A stretch of DNA of 64,000 bases, from the NCBI GenBank assembly GCA_016874005.1, contig VGVQ01000012.1:50154-114153 (forward strand), in the 5' to 3' direction. Within the stretch, counting starts at the first letter, position 1; each line of letters starts with the position of its first letter. A program made the position numbers and the translations under genes. Below the pieces are notes generated by a model. It was not told where the DNA came from and searched no databases. It was given only the letters and a program-made list of their open reading frames with translations. This document shows positions 31,604-39,604 of the stretch, piece by piece. Source of the stretch: Gemmatimonadota bacterium (GTDB lineage Bacteria > Gemmatimonadota > Gemmatimonadetes > Gemmatimonadales > GWC2-71-9).

Positions 31604-31974
31604 CCGGCGCGAGCGATCGAAGCAGGTCCAACCCGATAGAAGCGTCGCAGGCCTCGGACCGCCTGGGTAGCGCGTCGGCCCCGCGCTCGGGCACCCGACT
31701 GAGCAACGCTCTCCTTCGTATCCCGTCACTCCGGTCGGTACGGGGTGCCATTGATCGTCACGGTACCGCCGAGTTCCACCACCTCGAATCCTCTCCACCC
31801 GCGTGGTGTCTTGGCCCACGCCTCCCGGTGCTTCTGGGTCGTGACCACGGTATCGAGGGTGACGCCGTCGCGCCGGTACATCAACCGTTCCCACCGCTGC
31901 GAGGTATAGACCGTCGCCGAGGGTTGCCGCCTTGGTCCCCGCCGAGGACCTGGCGTCCGAGCCCGGGGGAAGGC
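31604..31974. other. Intergenic stretch with a SnoaL-like remnant
   Basis: No complete gene. The minus strand between 31920 and 31726 encodes a plausible C-terminus of a SnoaL/nuclear-transport-factor-2-like protein (listed separately). The remainder shows nothing I can support. Confidence 0.5.
31726..31920 (-). pseudogene. Fragment resembling the C-terminus of a SnoaL-like (DUF4440-type) protein
   Basis: The frame reads VYTSQRWERLMYRRDGVTL, then VVTTQKHREAWAKTPRGW, then VVELGGTVTINGTPYRPE and a TGA at 31726-31728. This looks like the last strands of a small alpha+beta (NTF2-like) secreted enzyme-fold protein. No start or upstream homologous sequence follows in frame, so it appears cut off. 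The family call is tentative. Confidence 0.4.
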
Positions 31975-32721
31975 TCAGCCGACTGGTGGCGCCAACGGGC
32001 CCGTCGGCGGCCGGCGGCGGACGAACACGAGACCGAATCCGAGCGCGGCCCCCGCGATCATGAACCACTGGACCGCGTACGACAGATGGGGGCCATCGTC
32101 GAGGGCCGGCGGCTCGACTCTGACCGGCAGGCTGGTTCCTTTGACGGTGTGTTCACGGGTCCGGGTCGTGTCGACCGTGGCGATCACGTAGTATGGCCGC
32201 ACGGGGTACGGGAGCCGGTCGCCGAACTGGCGCCGGTCGAGCCGGTGCCAGGTTTCGCCGTTGCCGGTCGACAGCGGCTGGCCGTCGCCCTCGTCGGGGA
32301 GGTCGATCGCGATACCCTCGATCGCCTGGACCCCGGGCTCGGCGTAGCGGTTAGGCCCGATTGGGTAGCCGGCGTCTGGGCTGGGCACGAACCCCCGATT
32401 GACCAGCACGGCGGTATCCTGCCCGGAGATCCGGAGTGGAGTCACGATCTGGACTCCGGGCGTTCCGCGAAGCAGCCGCCCCCGCAGCACGAACTCCCGA
32501 TCGTGATCGTACCAGCCGGACACGGTGACTCGCCGATATCGCACCGGCCCCGCGAGGGGTTCGGTCGCCAGGTCGATCGCGCCCGCTCGGGAATCGACCA
32601 GGCTGCCGCGGTTTCGGGCTCGCCGCTCGAACAGCCGGTCGAGTTGCCAGGCTCCGAGCCCGGTCGCCCCGGCGGCCACGACCACCGTGAGCAGAAAGAG
32701 GAGCTGACGGGAGGCCGTCAT
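31975..32721 (-). CDS. SURF1-family oxidase assembly protein
   Basis: 248 residues with the SURF1 layout: N-terminal helix (QLLFLLTVVVAAGATGLGAWQLDRL), periplasmic domain with NRGFVPSP and a C-terminal helix preceded by GPHLSYAVQWF. SURF1 helps insert heme a into aa3-type oxidases. Neither cco subunits nor aa3 subunits are adjacent, so its client is elsewhere in the genome. Standard length. Confidence 0.9.
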   Translation of the reverse strand: MTASRQLLFLLTVVVAAGATGLGAWQLDRLFERRARNRGSLVDSRAGAIDLATEPLAGPVRYRRVTVSGWYDHDREFVLRGRLLRGTPGVQIVTPLRISGQDTAVLVNRGFVPSPDAGYPIGPNRYAEPGVQAIEGIAIDLPDEGDGQPLSTGNGETWHRLDRRQFGDRLPYPVRPYYVIATVDTTRTREHTVKGTSLPVRVEPPALDDGPHLSYAVQWFMIAGAALGFGLVFVRRRPPTGPLAPPVG

Positions 32722-32939
32722 GGTCGCCTACCGGCCGAGCCGGGTCCAGAAAAGTGTCCTCGATCGAGGACACTTGGTTTCGGCGGGGACACTCCGACCG
32801 GCTGTTGGCGAATGGGATAATCGCATGACCGCTAATAAGATAAGGTGGTCCATTCGACGCGGCCCGTTGCTTGCCATACCGGCGAACGGTGGGTCGAAGC
32901 TCATCATCGCTAGCAGCAGTGGAGACCAACGAGGATAAT

Positions 32940-33578
32940 ATGGCGAACAGGTTCGGAGTCTCGGTACTCGCTTTGGTTACGGCTCTCGCCCTCGCCGACT
33001 CCGCCGAGGCGCAGCGGCGGCGGGGACTCGTCGATGTCACCTCGAGCGGCGAGCGCCACGGTTTCTGGATCAATCTCGGGGTCGGCGCCGGCAAAGACAG
33101 CTACAAGTTCGAGGGCGACCCGGGCTGGACCGACAATCCGACTAAGCCCTCGTTCTCGCTCAGGCTAGGCGGAACGGTCAATCCCAATTTCCGGTTGGGC
33201 GGCGAAATCACCGGCTGGGTCAACGACGGTCAATTCGACGACCAGGGTGATCGGATCACGGAATACCTCACCGCGGCGATGCTGATCGGCCAGTTCTATC
33301 CCTCGCAGAAGGCCGGGCTCTTCTTCAAGGGCGGCGCGGGCTTCTCGAGGAGCGGTGTCAGCGTCTACGGGCCGGGCGACAGCCACGAAGACGGATTCGC
33401 CTGGAGCGCCGGGGCGGGCTACGAGATCAAGTTGAGCCGAGCCCTGTTCCTGACGCCGACGGTCGACTTCCTCCAACACCGGTCCGAGGCCAACGCGGTC
33501 GGCGGGGTGGCTTCGCCGGCGCTGTACGAGCGGCTATTCACGATCGGCGTTGCCCTCACGATTCAGCCGAGCCGGTAA
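32940..33578 (+). CDS. Exported beta-barrel outer-membrane protein
   Basis: 212 residues from the ATG at 32940 (GAGG upstream). Signal peptide to about residue 24 (SAEA-Q), then a short charged segment and alternating strands with Gly/aromatic pattern (GFWINLGVGAGKDSYKF, SFSLRLGGTVNPNFRLGGEITGW, GLFFKGGAGFSRSG, GFAWSAGAGYEIKL). This is the OmpW/OmpA-type eight-strand barrel style. No specific function. Similar to the smaller barrel at 34232. Confidence 0.75.
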   Translation: MANRFGVSVLALVTALALADSAEAQRRRGLVDVTSSGERHGFWINLGVGAGKDSYKFEGDPGWTDNPTKPSFSLRLGGTVNPNFRLGGEITGWVNDGQFDDQGDRITEYLTAAMLIGQFYPSQKAGLFFKGGAGFSRSGVSVYGPGDSHEDGFAWSAGAGYEIKLSRALFLTPTVDFLQHRSEANAVGGVASPALYERLFTIGVALTIQPSR

Positions 33579-33616
33579 CGGCGGCTGACCCGGGCCGGTT
33601 GCGCCGGGTGCCCGAC

Positions 33617-33696
33617 GAGGGTGCGGTGGTAGGGCAGGGGTCATTAACCAAGCGTCTCCGACAAGACCCCGACCCCTGTCCGACCACCGTACCCTC
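33617..33696. repeat. Long imperfect inverted repeat
   Basis: Arms of about 26 nt (33617-33642 and 33671-33696) match at roughly 23 positions when one is inverted; the loop is 28 nt. It lies 39 nt after the upstream stop and may serve as a terminator or be a remnant of a small inverted-repeat element. Confidence 0.6.
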
Positions 33697-33809
33697 CACC
33701 CTCTTCCGACTCCAACCTGTTTCGAATCCAGACCCTCCCCTGGCCTCGGTCGTACCCTTAATCTCCATGGCGTGAGGGTCCCGGCTTTTCCACGTGTCAC
33801 GGGGGTACT

Positions 33810-34235
33810 ATGGCCAGTCGGCTCTGGGTTGCGGCAGTCGTGGCGGTGGCCGGGTGCGGCGCCGGCGACACAGTTGGTCCCGACATCCTGATCGGGACCT
33901 ACCGGGCCACCGAGTTTCGGATCACCAGGTCTGGGCAGGCGACCGTCGACATCCTCGCCTTGGGGGGATCGGTCACCTGGGAGTTGAATTCGGGCCTCAC
34001 CACCGACGGCCGTCTGGTCATCCCGGTTTCGGCTGGGGTCGCAACCCAGCGGATCGATGAGCAACTGACAGGACAGTATCAGGTCATCGGGAAGAACACG
34101 ATCCGGTTCCAGGCCACCTCCGACGACAGCTTCATCGACGACTACCTCTTTACCTCCGATCCCCCCGAACTTCGGTCCTTCATCACCTTGGTGAATCCGA
34201 GCGGGCTCATCTCACTGGTGCTCAGGAAACAATGA
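33810..34235 (+). CDS. Small lipoprotein of unknown function
   Basis: 141 residues. Signal ends in AVAGC (Cys16). The mature part is beta-rich (GTYRATEFRITRSGQATVDILALGGSVTWELNS; QYQVIGKNTIRFQATSDDSFIDDYLF), like lipocalin-like or calycin-like domains common in this kind of genome. The stop overlaps the next start (ATGA at 34232). No family named with confidence. Confidence 0.65.
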   Translation: MASRLWVAAVVAVAGCGAGDTVGPDILIGTYRATEFRITRSGQATVDILALGGSVTWELNSGLTTDGRLVIPVSAGVATQRIDEQLTGQYQVIGKNTIRFQATSDDSFIDDYLFTSDPPELRSFITLVNPSGLISLVLRKQ

Positions 34236-34792
34236 TCGTGCGCCTGGCAATGATCCTGGTCGTGGCCGCCGCCGCGACCGCCGATTTCGCCGCGGCCCAG
34301 ATTCGAGCGGAGCCCGACCGACCGGCGCAGCGGCGGCGCGATGGTAATCGCCGAGACCAGGCCGTGGTCTTCTACGGGGGCGCCGCCCCGTACGATCTCG
34401 CCACCAAGGGCACGGGTTGGACGCTCGGCGTTCGGTTGGAACTGCCAGCCGGCCGCCGGTTCGTCATCGAACCGGGGCTGGGCTATCTCCGGTACCGGAC
34501 TCCGGCGGACGTCACCATCGCCTACCTGCTACCGGAGGTCAGCTTCCAGTACGACCCGGCCCGCGGCGCCGTCCGCCCCTACTTTGGGGCTGGCGCCGGC
34601 TTCGCCGAGTTCGCCTCTGGGCCGGGGGGGAGCCGCGGAACGGTCCACGCCGCCGCCGGCCTTCGGCTTCAGTCGGCGGGCCGGCTCGGCGCCCGGTTCG
34701 AGGCCAGGATTCGGTCGATCGACCCCCTCGGCGCCTCCGGTCGAGTCGCCGAGATCTCGGCCGGATTGCGCCTGCGGCTCGGCAACCGCTAG
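34232..34792 (+). CDS. Exported beta-barrel outer-membrane protein
   Basis: 186 residues with a signal peptide (to about DFAAAQ) and barrel-like strands (AVVFYGGAAPYDLATKGTG, FVIEPGLGYLRYR, VRPYFGAGAGFAEFA, EISAGLRLRLGNR). The start is coupled to the lipoprotein gene upstream, so the two probably work together at the outer membrane. A strong hairpin follows the stop. Confidence 0.7.
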   Translation: MIVRLAMILVVAAAATADFAAAQIRAEPDRPAQRRRDGNRRDQAVVFYGGAAPYDLATKGTGWTLGVRLELPAGRRFVIEPGLGYLRYRTPADVTIAYLLPEVSFQYDPARGAVRPYFGAGAGFAEFASGPGGSRGTVHAAAGLRLQSAGRLGARFEARIRSIDPLGASGRVAEISAGLRLRLGNR

Positions 34793-34800
34793 AAGAACCC

Positions 34801-34830
34801 GCCCGACGCCGCAGCGAGGCGGCGGCGGGC
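34801..34830. terminator. Strong GC hairpin
   Basis: GCCCGACGCCGC (34801-34812) and GCGGCGGCGGGC (34819-34830) pair at 11 of 12 positions around a 6-nt loop, 8 nt after the barrel gene stop. A terminator is inferred; there is no long T tract. Confidence 0.5.
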
Positions 34831-34832
34831 TG

Positions 34833-34985
34833 TCATCCGGCGACGACCGGATACTCGGCGGTGAAGTAGCGTGCCGGGGTCACTCGATGAACCCGCCGGA
34901 AGGCGGCGATGAACGCGCTGCCGCTCCCGTAACCCGCCCCGAAGGCCGCCTCGCTAACCGAGGCGCTATCACCCTCGAGCCGCAC
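34833..34985 (-). pseudogene. AraC-family regulator C-terminal remnant
   Basis: The minus strand encodes the second helix-turn-helix of an AraC regulator: VSEAAFGAGYGSGSAFIAAFRRV followed by TPARYF, with the final codons and stop at 34833. The same frame meets a TAG just upstream (near 34992), so the N-terminal part including the first helix-turn-helix is gone. Probably a decayed gene between two intact genes. Confidence 0.6.
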
Positions 34986-35043
34986 TGGCTAGCTTGGCCG
35001 AGGTCGCGGTACCCGTGCGAACGACCCCAACCCCGAGCCGCCA

Positions 35044-35454
35044 ATGCGAACCACGCCGCCGCCGAATACCGTTGCCCACTTCGCCATCAACGCCGACGAC
35101 ACGACCCGGGCTCGCAAGTTCTACGAGCGGGTCTTCGGCTGGCGCTTCGAGCCCTGGGGCCCACCCGGGTTCTTTCAGATCAGCCAGCGCGACGGCAGCA
35201 CTCCTGGGCCGATCGGGGCCCTGCAGCAGCGGCGCGAGCTGTTGCCCGGGGTCCGGATGGTCGGGTTCGAGTGCTCGGTCTCGGTTGCGGACGTGGACCA
35301 GGTCGCCGAGCAGGTGGTTCGGTCGGGCGGCACCATCATCACGCCGCGGGTCACCATCCCGACGGTCGGCCACTTGATCTTCTTTCAGGATCCCGAAGGC
35401 AACCTGGTGGGCGCCATGCAATACGACGCCAAGGCGGCGGTCGCCCCGGCCTAG
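35044..35454 (+). CDS. VOC (glyoxalase/bleomycin-resistance) family protein
   Basis: 136 residues: VAHFAINADDTTRARKFYERVFGWRFEPWG at the start, VADVDQVAEQVVRSGGTI and a final FFQDPEGNLVGAMQYD, the classic VOC betaalphabetabetabeta fold with metal-ligand positions. The substrate is unknown. The gene lies just after the decayed AraC gene, which might once have regulated it. Confidence 0.82.
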   Translation: MRTTPPPNTVAHFAINADDTTRARKFYERVFGWRFEPWGPPGFFQISQRDGSTPGPIGALQQRRELLPGVRMVGFECSVSVADVDQVAEQVVRSGGTIITPRVTIPTVGHLIFFQDPEGNLVGAMQYDAKAAVAPA

Positions 35455-35569
35455 CGATTCGCGGGGGCGGCGCTTTCGGCGGCGCCTCGTTCTGGACCGG
35501 GGTTGAGGCTCCCCCTGGCGGTAGGCCTACCGCGCGGTACATTAGCCGCCTTCACACCCGGAGCGATTC

Positions 35570-36067
35570 ATGTCCCCACGCCTCGCGATCGTCCTCGCGG
35601 CGACCGCCGCATGCGCCCAAGCCGCGGAACCGCCGCCCGCGGCAACCGCCACCGTCGACTCGGCCGCCGTCGTGGCGGCGGCCCGCGACGCCGTAACCCG
35701 AACTGGCGCCGCCGAGGTGGCCGGGAACGCGACCGAGTATGCCGCCCAGTTCTTGACCTCGGCCCGGATCGACTATCCGGGGCTCCCGGCCCTGATCGGC
35801 CGGCCGGCGATCGAAGCGGCCGCCACCGCCTTCTTCGCCGAACGGGACCACAGCGTGGTGACCCAGACGCCAACCAGCACCACCGCCGCAGAAGCGGGGC
35901 TGGCCTACGAGATGGGGACCTACCTCAGCACCTACACGACCAAGGGTTCGCCGGCGGCGATGACCGAATTCGGCCGCTATGCCGCCGCCATCGTCAAGGA
36001 CGGCGACGGCCAATGGCGGTTGAGCTACATGATGGCGTTCCCGGACTCCACTCGTCCCGCCAAGTGA
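35570..36067 (+). CDS. Exported NTF2/SnoaL-like protein (paralogue 1)
   Basis: 165 residues with a signal peptide (MSPRLAIVLAATAACAQA) and an NTF2-like (DUF4440-type) domain: AARDAVTRTGAAEVAGNATEYAAQFLTSARIDYPG near the start and the GQWRLSYMMAFPDS end. It is paralogous to the next gene (shared C-terminal QW(R/K)L..FLMAF.DST). Probably a tandem duplication; function unknown. Confidence 0.7.
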   Translation: MSPRLAIVLAATAACAQAAEPPPAATATVDSAAVVAAARDAVTRTGAAEVAGNATEYAAQFLTSARIDYPGLPALIGRPAIEAAATAFFAERDHSVVTQTPTSTTAAEAGLAYEMGTYLSTYTTKGSPAAMTEFGRYAAAIVKDGDGQWRLSYMMAFPDSTRPAK

Positions 36068-36096
36068 TACCGCGCTACCAAGGGGAGGCTCGACCG

Positions 36097-36588
36097 ATGA
36101 GAACTCTGATGACGATCGCCCTCGGGTTGGCCTCGGCTTGCGCTCCCGCCGCGAAGGCCCCGGACCAGGCCGCGGCGGCCCCGCCAGCCGACACCGCGGC
36201 CCTGCGGACGGCGCTGAATGCCCTGGCAGACCAATACGAAGCAGCCGAGCTTGCCGGAAACGCGGCGCAGGTGGCCTCGATGTACAGCGACGGCGCCACG
36301 GTCGTCTTCCAGGGCTTCCCGTCGGCCACCGGCAAAACCGCGCTCGAGGCCATGTTCGCTCAGGCGGCCGCGGCCCAGAAGACGCTCGAGATGACCATCG
36401 AGACCGGGACGATCGTCTCGCCCGGCCCCGACGAGGCGAACGCCCTCGGGACCGCGATCCAGCTGGTCGATGCCGGCGGGAAGAAATCTCGGATGTGGTG
36501 GCGCTGGGTTGGCGGCTACCGCAGGCTCGACGGCCAATGGAAGCTCAACTTCCTGATGGCGTTTCAGGACTCGACCAAAGCCGAGTAG
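36097..36588 (+). CDS. Exported NTF2/SnoaL-like protein (paralogue 2)
   Basis: 163 residues from ATG 36097 (AGGGGAGG upstream, good site). Signal ends near ACAPAA (possible lipoprotein Cys). NTF2-like domain with LADQYEAAELAGNAAQVASMYSDGATVVFQGF, then a QWKLNFLMAFQDSTKAE end closely matching the upstream paralogue. Separated by 29 nt and likely co-transcribed. Confidence 0.72.
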   Translation: MRTLMTIALGLASACAPAAKAPDQAAAAPPADTAALRTALNALADQYEAAELAGNAAQVASMYSDGATVVFQGFPSATGKTALEAMFAQAAAAQKTLEMTIETGTIVSPGPDEANALGTAIQLVDAGGKKSRMWWRWVGGYRRLDGQWKLNFLMAFQDSTKAE

Positions 36589-36596
36589 CGGTGGCT

Positions 36597-36611
36597 GGCC
36601 GGGGCCCGGCC
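36597..36611. terminator. Compact hairpin between convergent genes
   Basis: GGCCGGGGCCCGGCC forms a short, very stable stem between the tandem NTF2-like genes (+) and the TonB receptor (-), which end facing each other. Function is inferred from position. Confidence 0.4.
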
Positions 36612-36612
36612 G

Positions 36613-38652
36613 CTAGAAGAGTCGGACCTGGAGGCGAAGAAGGCGGCCGGGCCGAGGGAGGCCGCATTGCTCGAAGAGGGCGCGATTCCCGGCGTTGTCG
36701 ATCGCCAGTGAGGTCTCGAGCCGGCTGAGGAGCCCGCTCCGGCGGGTGGCCCATCGCCGGCTCACCTCGCCGCTGACGATCGCCCCACCGTCGAGGCCGG
36801 TGTCCTGACCGGTGCCAGGATCGATGCAGAACTGCCGCCCGGTAACCGACAGGTTCACCCCACCCGCGAACTCGAGCGGCAGCGCGAACCGCGCTCCCAC
36901 CCGGCCGAACACCTTGGGGAGGTTCTCGGCCCGGCGCCGCTGGCCGGCGGTATCAGTGACCGAGATCGACTGAAGGGTGAGATCGCCGGTCAAGGTCACT
37001 CGACCGATCGGGGCCGTCGCGAGCAACTCGACCCCGGCGGTGCGAAGGGTGTTGAGGTTGATCCGCTGAAAGCGCCGGTCGGGAAGCGACACCCGAACCA
37101 CCGCGTCGTTGACCTGGTGCCGGAACGCCACCGCCTGGAATTCGCCCCGCCCCAATCGCGTCGTGACCCCGCCCTCGAGCGCGACCAGATTCTCCGGGGC
37201 GAGAGCCGGGTTTGGCGCGAAGCGATTGAGTGCCCCGGAATACAGCTCGCGAAGTGCCGGGAATCTCGCCCGGCGGCTGATTCCGCCGTGGAGCAAGGTT
37301 GCCCCGCCGTCGAGACCCATCGTTAGGCCCAATCGGGCCCCCCATTGGCTCCGCCGTCCGAGGGCCGGCCTGCCTCCGGTCTCGGGGTTGGTGGCCGCGT
37401 CGTAGGCGCCGCCCAGGCTCAGCCGAAGCGAGTGGACTGGCCCGCTGCCTTCGTCGACGAGCCGGACGAGCGTCTCGGCACCGAGGCTGAAGAGTCGCTG
37501 CCGGTATCGCGGTGACTCGGTCGGCAGCGAGTCGTCATGCCGAATGTCGGCCACGGTGACTCCGGTCCGGAACTCCGCCCGGGGTCCGAGGCTGTGATCG
37601 GCGAGGGCCCGGAACGTCAACGTCCGGTCCCGGCCGTCCTCGAAGCCGTTCAGTGTCTGGTAGTCGCGTCCGGTGTAGGAGTCGATCTCGGTCCGCCCCC
37701 GGTCGAACCCGAGGCTCAGCTCGACGTCGCCCTCGCCGCCGAACAGGGCCCGGCGCTGGCCGGTCCCGCCGGACACGATGGCAATCGACCGGGACACGGT
37801 GGGGTAGCGCCAGAACCGGGCGTTCTGCACCCCCAGCTCGGCGGCGATCCCTCGGGAGGCGTCGAACGCCGCCCCGGTCGCGGAGAACCAGGCGCCACTG
37901 TTGCCGTGGAACCGGATCGACGCAAAGCCATCGTAGCTTCTGGAATCGGTGTTCACCCGCAAGCCGTTGTCGGCCGGCAGCGGCTCGGCGACCCCGCCTG
38001 GAAGCGGCACCCCAGGCAGGTCGGAGATCCCGAGCCCCGCTCGGAGCAGCCATCGCCCCGAGTCGTTCTCCAGGGGGACGGTGGCGGCGGCCGCCGTGCC
38101 GAACCCGCCGTGTCGATCTACCCCGAGGCTGAGCTGCGCGGAGGCGGCCTGCGGCTGGCGAAGGTAGCTGCCCACCTCGATGTCGACGACGCCACCGAGC
38201 ACGTTCGGCCCAACCAACATCGAAGAGACACCCCGGGTGAACTCGATTCGCTGCGGCGCGGTGGCCGGAATGATCGAAGCGTCGACCCGGCCGTCCCAGG
38301 CGAAGTTGAGCGGAATCCCGTCCACCAGGACCGCGACCTGGCGGGATTCCGAACCCCGCACCGAGATCTCGGCCTCACCGCGAGTGTTCCGGCGAATGTG
38401 AAGGGCGGGCAACTCCCGAAGTACCATCTCCAGGGTCGGGGCCGGGGGAAGTTTGAGCGAGTCGATCCGCAGCTCGAAGGCACTGGCTCCGCCCACGGTC
38501 GTGATTGGCTTGGTTGCCCGCACCACGACCTCTTGGAGCGTAAAGCCGAGGCTATCTGGCTTCGCGGTCGAATCGGGCTTTTGCCCGGCGGCTGGGACGG
38601 CCAAGACGGCTGCGGCGGCAACGGCTGCAGCGCAGGCTCGGGTGGGGCTCAT
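36613..38652 (-). CDS. TonB-dependent outer-membrane receptor
   Basis: 679 residues: signal peptide (ending AAGQ), a plug domain with TonB box-like start (FTLQEVVVRATKPI) and LRELPALHIRRNTRGEAEISVRGSESRQVAVLVDGIPL, then a barrel of about 22 strands ending in a final Phe (LQVRLF). It imports a ligand such as a metal chelate or cobalamin using TonB. Ligand not predictable. Standard length for the small-type receptor without a carboxypeptidase-like N-terminal domain. Confidence 0.92.
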   Translation of the reverse strand: MSPTRACAAAVAAAAVLAVPAAGQKPDSTAKPDSLGFTLQEVVVRATKPITTVGGASAFELRIDSLKLPPAPTLEMVLRELPALHIRRNTRGEAEISVRGSESRQVAVLVDGIPLNFAWDGRVDASIIPATAPQRIEFTRGVSSMLVGPNVLGGVVDIEVGSYLRQPQAASAQLSLGVDRHGGFGTAAAATVPLENDSGRWLLRAGLGISDLPGVPLPGGVAEPLPADNGLRVNTDSRSYDGFASIRFHGNSGAWFSATGAAFDASRGIAAELGVQNARFWRYPTVSRSIAIVSGGTGQRRALFGGEGDVELSLGFDRGRTEIDSYTGRDYQTLNGFEDGRDRTLTFRALADHSLGPRAEFRTGVTVADIRHDDSLPTESPRYRQRLFSLGAETLVRLVDEGSGPVHSLRLSLGGAYDAATNPETGGRPALGRRSQWGARLGLTMGLDGGATLLHGGISRRARFPALRELYSGALNRFAPNPALAPENLVALEGGVTTRLGRGEFQAVAFRHQVNDAVVRVSLPDRRFQRINLNTLRTAGVELLATAPIGRVTLTGDLTLQSISVTDTAGQRRRAENLPKVFGRVGARFALPLEFAGGVNLSVTGRQFCIDPGTGQDTGLDGGAIVSGEVSRRWATRRSGLLSRLETSLAIDNAGNRALFEQCGLPRPGRLLRLQVRLF

Positions 38653-38715
38653 GAGACAAACCTGCCCGGCCCGGGCTTGTCACGCAACTTGTGGCCTGGT
38701 ATACTGTTCCGCCCC

Positions 38716-38797
38716 GCCCTGGTGGTGAAATTGGTAGACACGCTATCTTGAGGGGGTAGTGCCGAAAGGCGTCTCGGTTCGAATCCGAGCCAGGGCA
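38716..38797 (+). tRNA. tRNA-Leu (anticodon GAG)
   Basis: 82-nt class II tRNA. The acceptor GCCCTGG pairs with CCAGGGC, the D arm has TGGTAGAC, the anticodon stem CTATC/GGTAG holds TTGAGGG (anticodon GAG), the variable arm is long and the T arm is CGGTTCGAATCCG. CCA not encoded. Confidence 0.95.
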
Positions 38798-38805
38798 TCG
38801 GTTCC

Positions 38806-38877
38806 GCCAGCGTAGCTCAGTGGTAGAGCACTCGATTCGTAATCGAGCGGTCGTCGGTTCAATCCCGACCGCTGGCT
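38806..38877 (+). tRNA. tRNA-Thr (anticodon CGT)
   Basis: 72-nt cloverleaf: acceptor GCCAGCG/CGCTGGC, anticodon arm CTCGA-TTCGTAA-TCGAG (anticodon CGT), T arm TCGGTTCAATCCCGA. It follows tRNA-Leu by 8 nt and is likely co-transcribed. Confidence 0.95.
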
Positions 38878-38908
38878 CTCTGGCCCCACCTCCCGGTTCC
38901 TCGTCAAG

Positions 38909-39439
38909 CTACTGTTTGTCGTAAACCAATTTCCGGCTCAGGGTACCGCGGGGCGTCACCGTCGTCAGCGCCACGGTCATTCGCTTCCCGTCCTCGGAGA
39001 GGGTTCGAACTTCGGTGGTCTCGATCGTCATCTCGCCCATCGGGGTGCTGAAGGAGTTCTTGCCCTTGGTGACCAGGGTGTCGTCGGACCAGCTGGTGGT
39101 GGTGACGAAATCTCGGCCCATCATGCCCTGGTTGCGGCTTTCCGAGCCGTCCAGCCCGTAGCTCGAAGTCCGAGCCTGGTCCCCCACCTTCTGCTCGATC
39201 GTCATTCGAGTGCTGAGCTGGGTAATGAACAGCTCCGCCGCGGGCCCCATCATTCCTCGCCCTCCGGCACCACCGCTCCGTTGTCCTCCCGCTCCACCTC
39301 CCCCGGGCCCGCCGCCGCCCATCGGCAGGGTATCGCTCAGTTCTCGGTTGAGCTTCCAGCTTCCTGAGAAGTCTGGCTTCTGACCAAAAAGGGGCGTGGC
39401 CGTCGTGACCAGCAAGGCGACGACTGTGACGAGGCGCAT
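38909..39439 (-). CDS. Exported Gly-rich protein of unknown function
   Basis: 176 residues from ATG 39439. Signal peptide up to PLFGQ, then the conserved start KPDFSGSWKLNRELSDTL seen in many secreted proteins of soil bacteria, a Gly/Arg-rich low-complexity segment (residues about 40-65), and a beta-rich C-terminus (LSEDGKRMTVALTTVTPRGTLSRKLVYDK). Function unknown; lipocalin-like fold is possible. Confidence 0.7.
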   Translation of the reverse strand: MRLVTVVALLVTTATPLFGQKPDFSGSWKLNRELSDTLPMGGGGPGGGGAGGQRSGGAGGRGMMGPAAELFITQLSTRMTIEQKVGDQARTSSYGLDGSESRNQGMMGRDFVTTTSWSDDTLVTKGKNSFSTPMGEMTIETTEVRTLSEDGKRMTVALTTVTPRGTLSRKLVYDKQ

Positions 39440-39604
39440 GGGGACTCCGGGCAAGAAGTGAATCGACACAAAGATACGCCACCCGGGGGTGGAACGTTGA
39501 GCGCCAATCCGGGAGCCCTTCCGCCGGCGTAGCTGGGTGGTAGACTTCCGGTGGCCTGCGGTTGGAACCAAGGCGCGGCCGGATCGGTTGACGGAACAGA
39601 CCCT

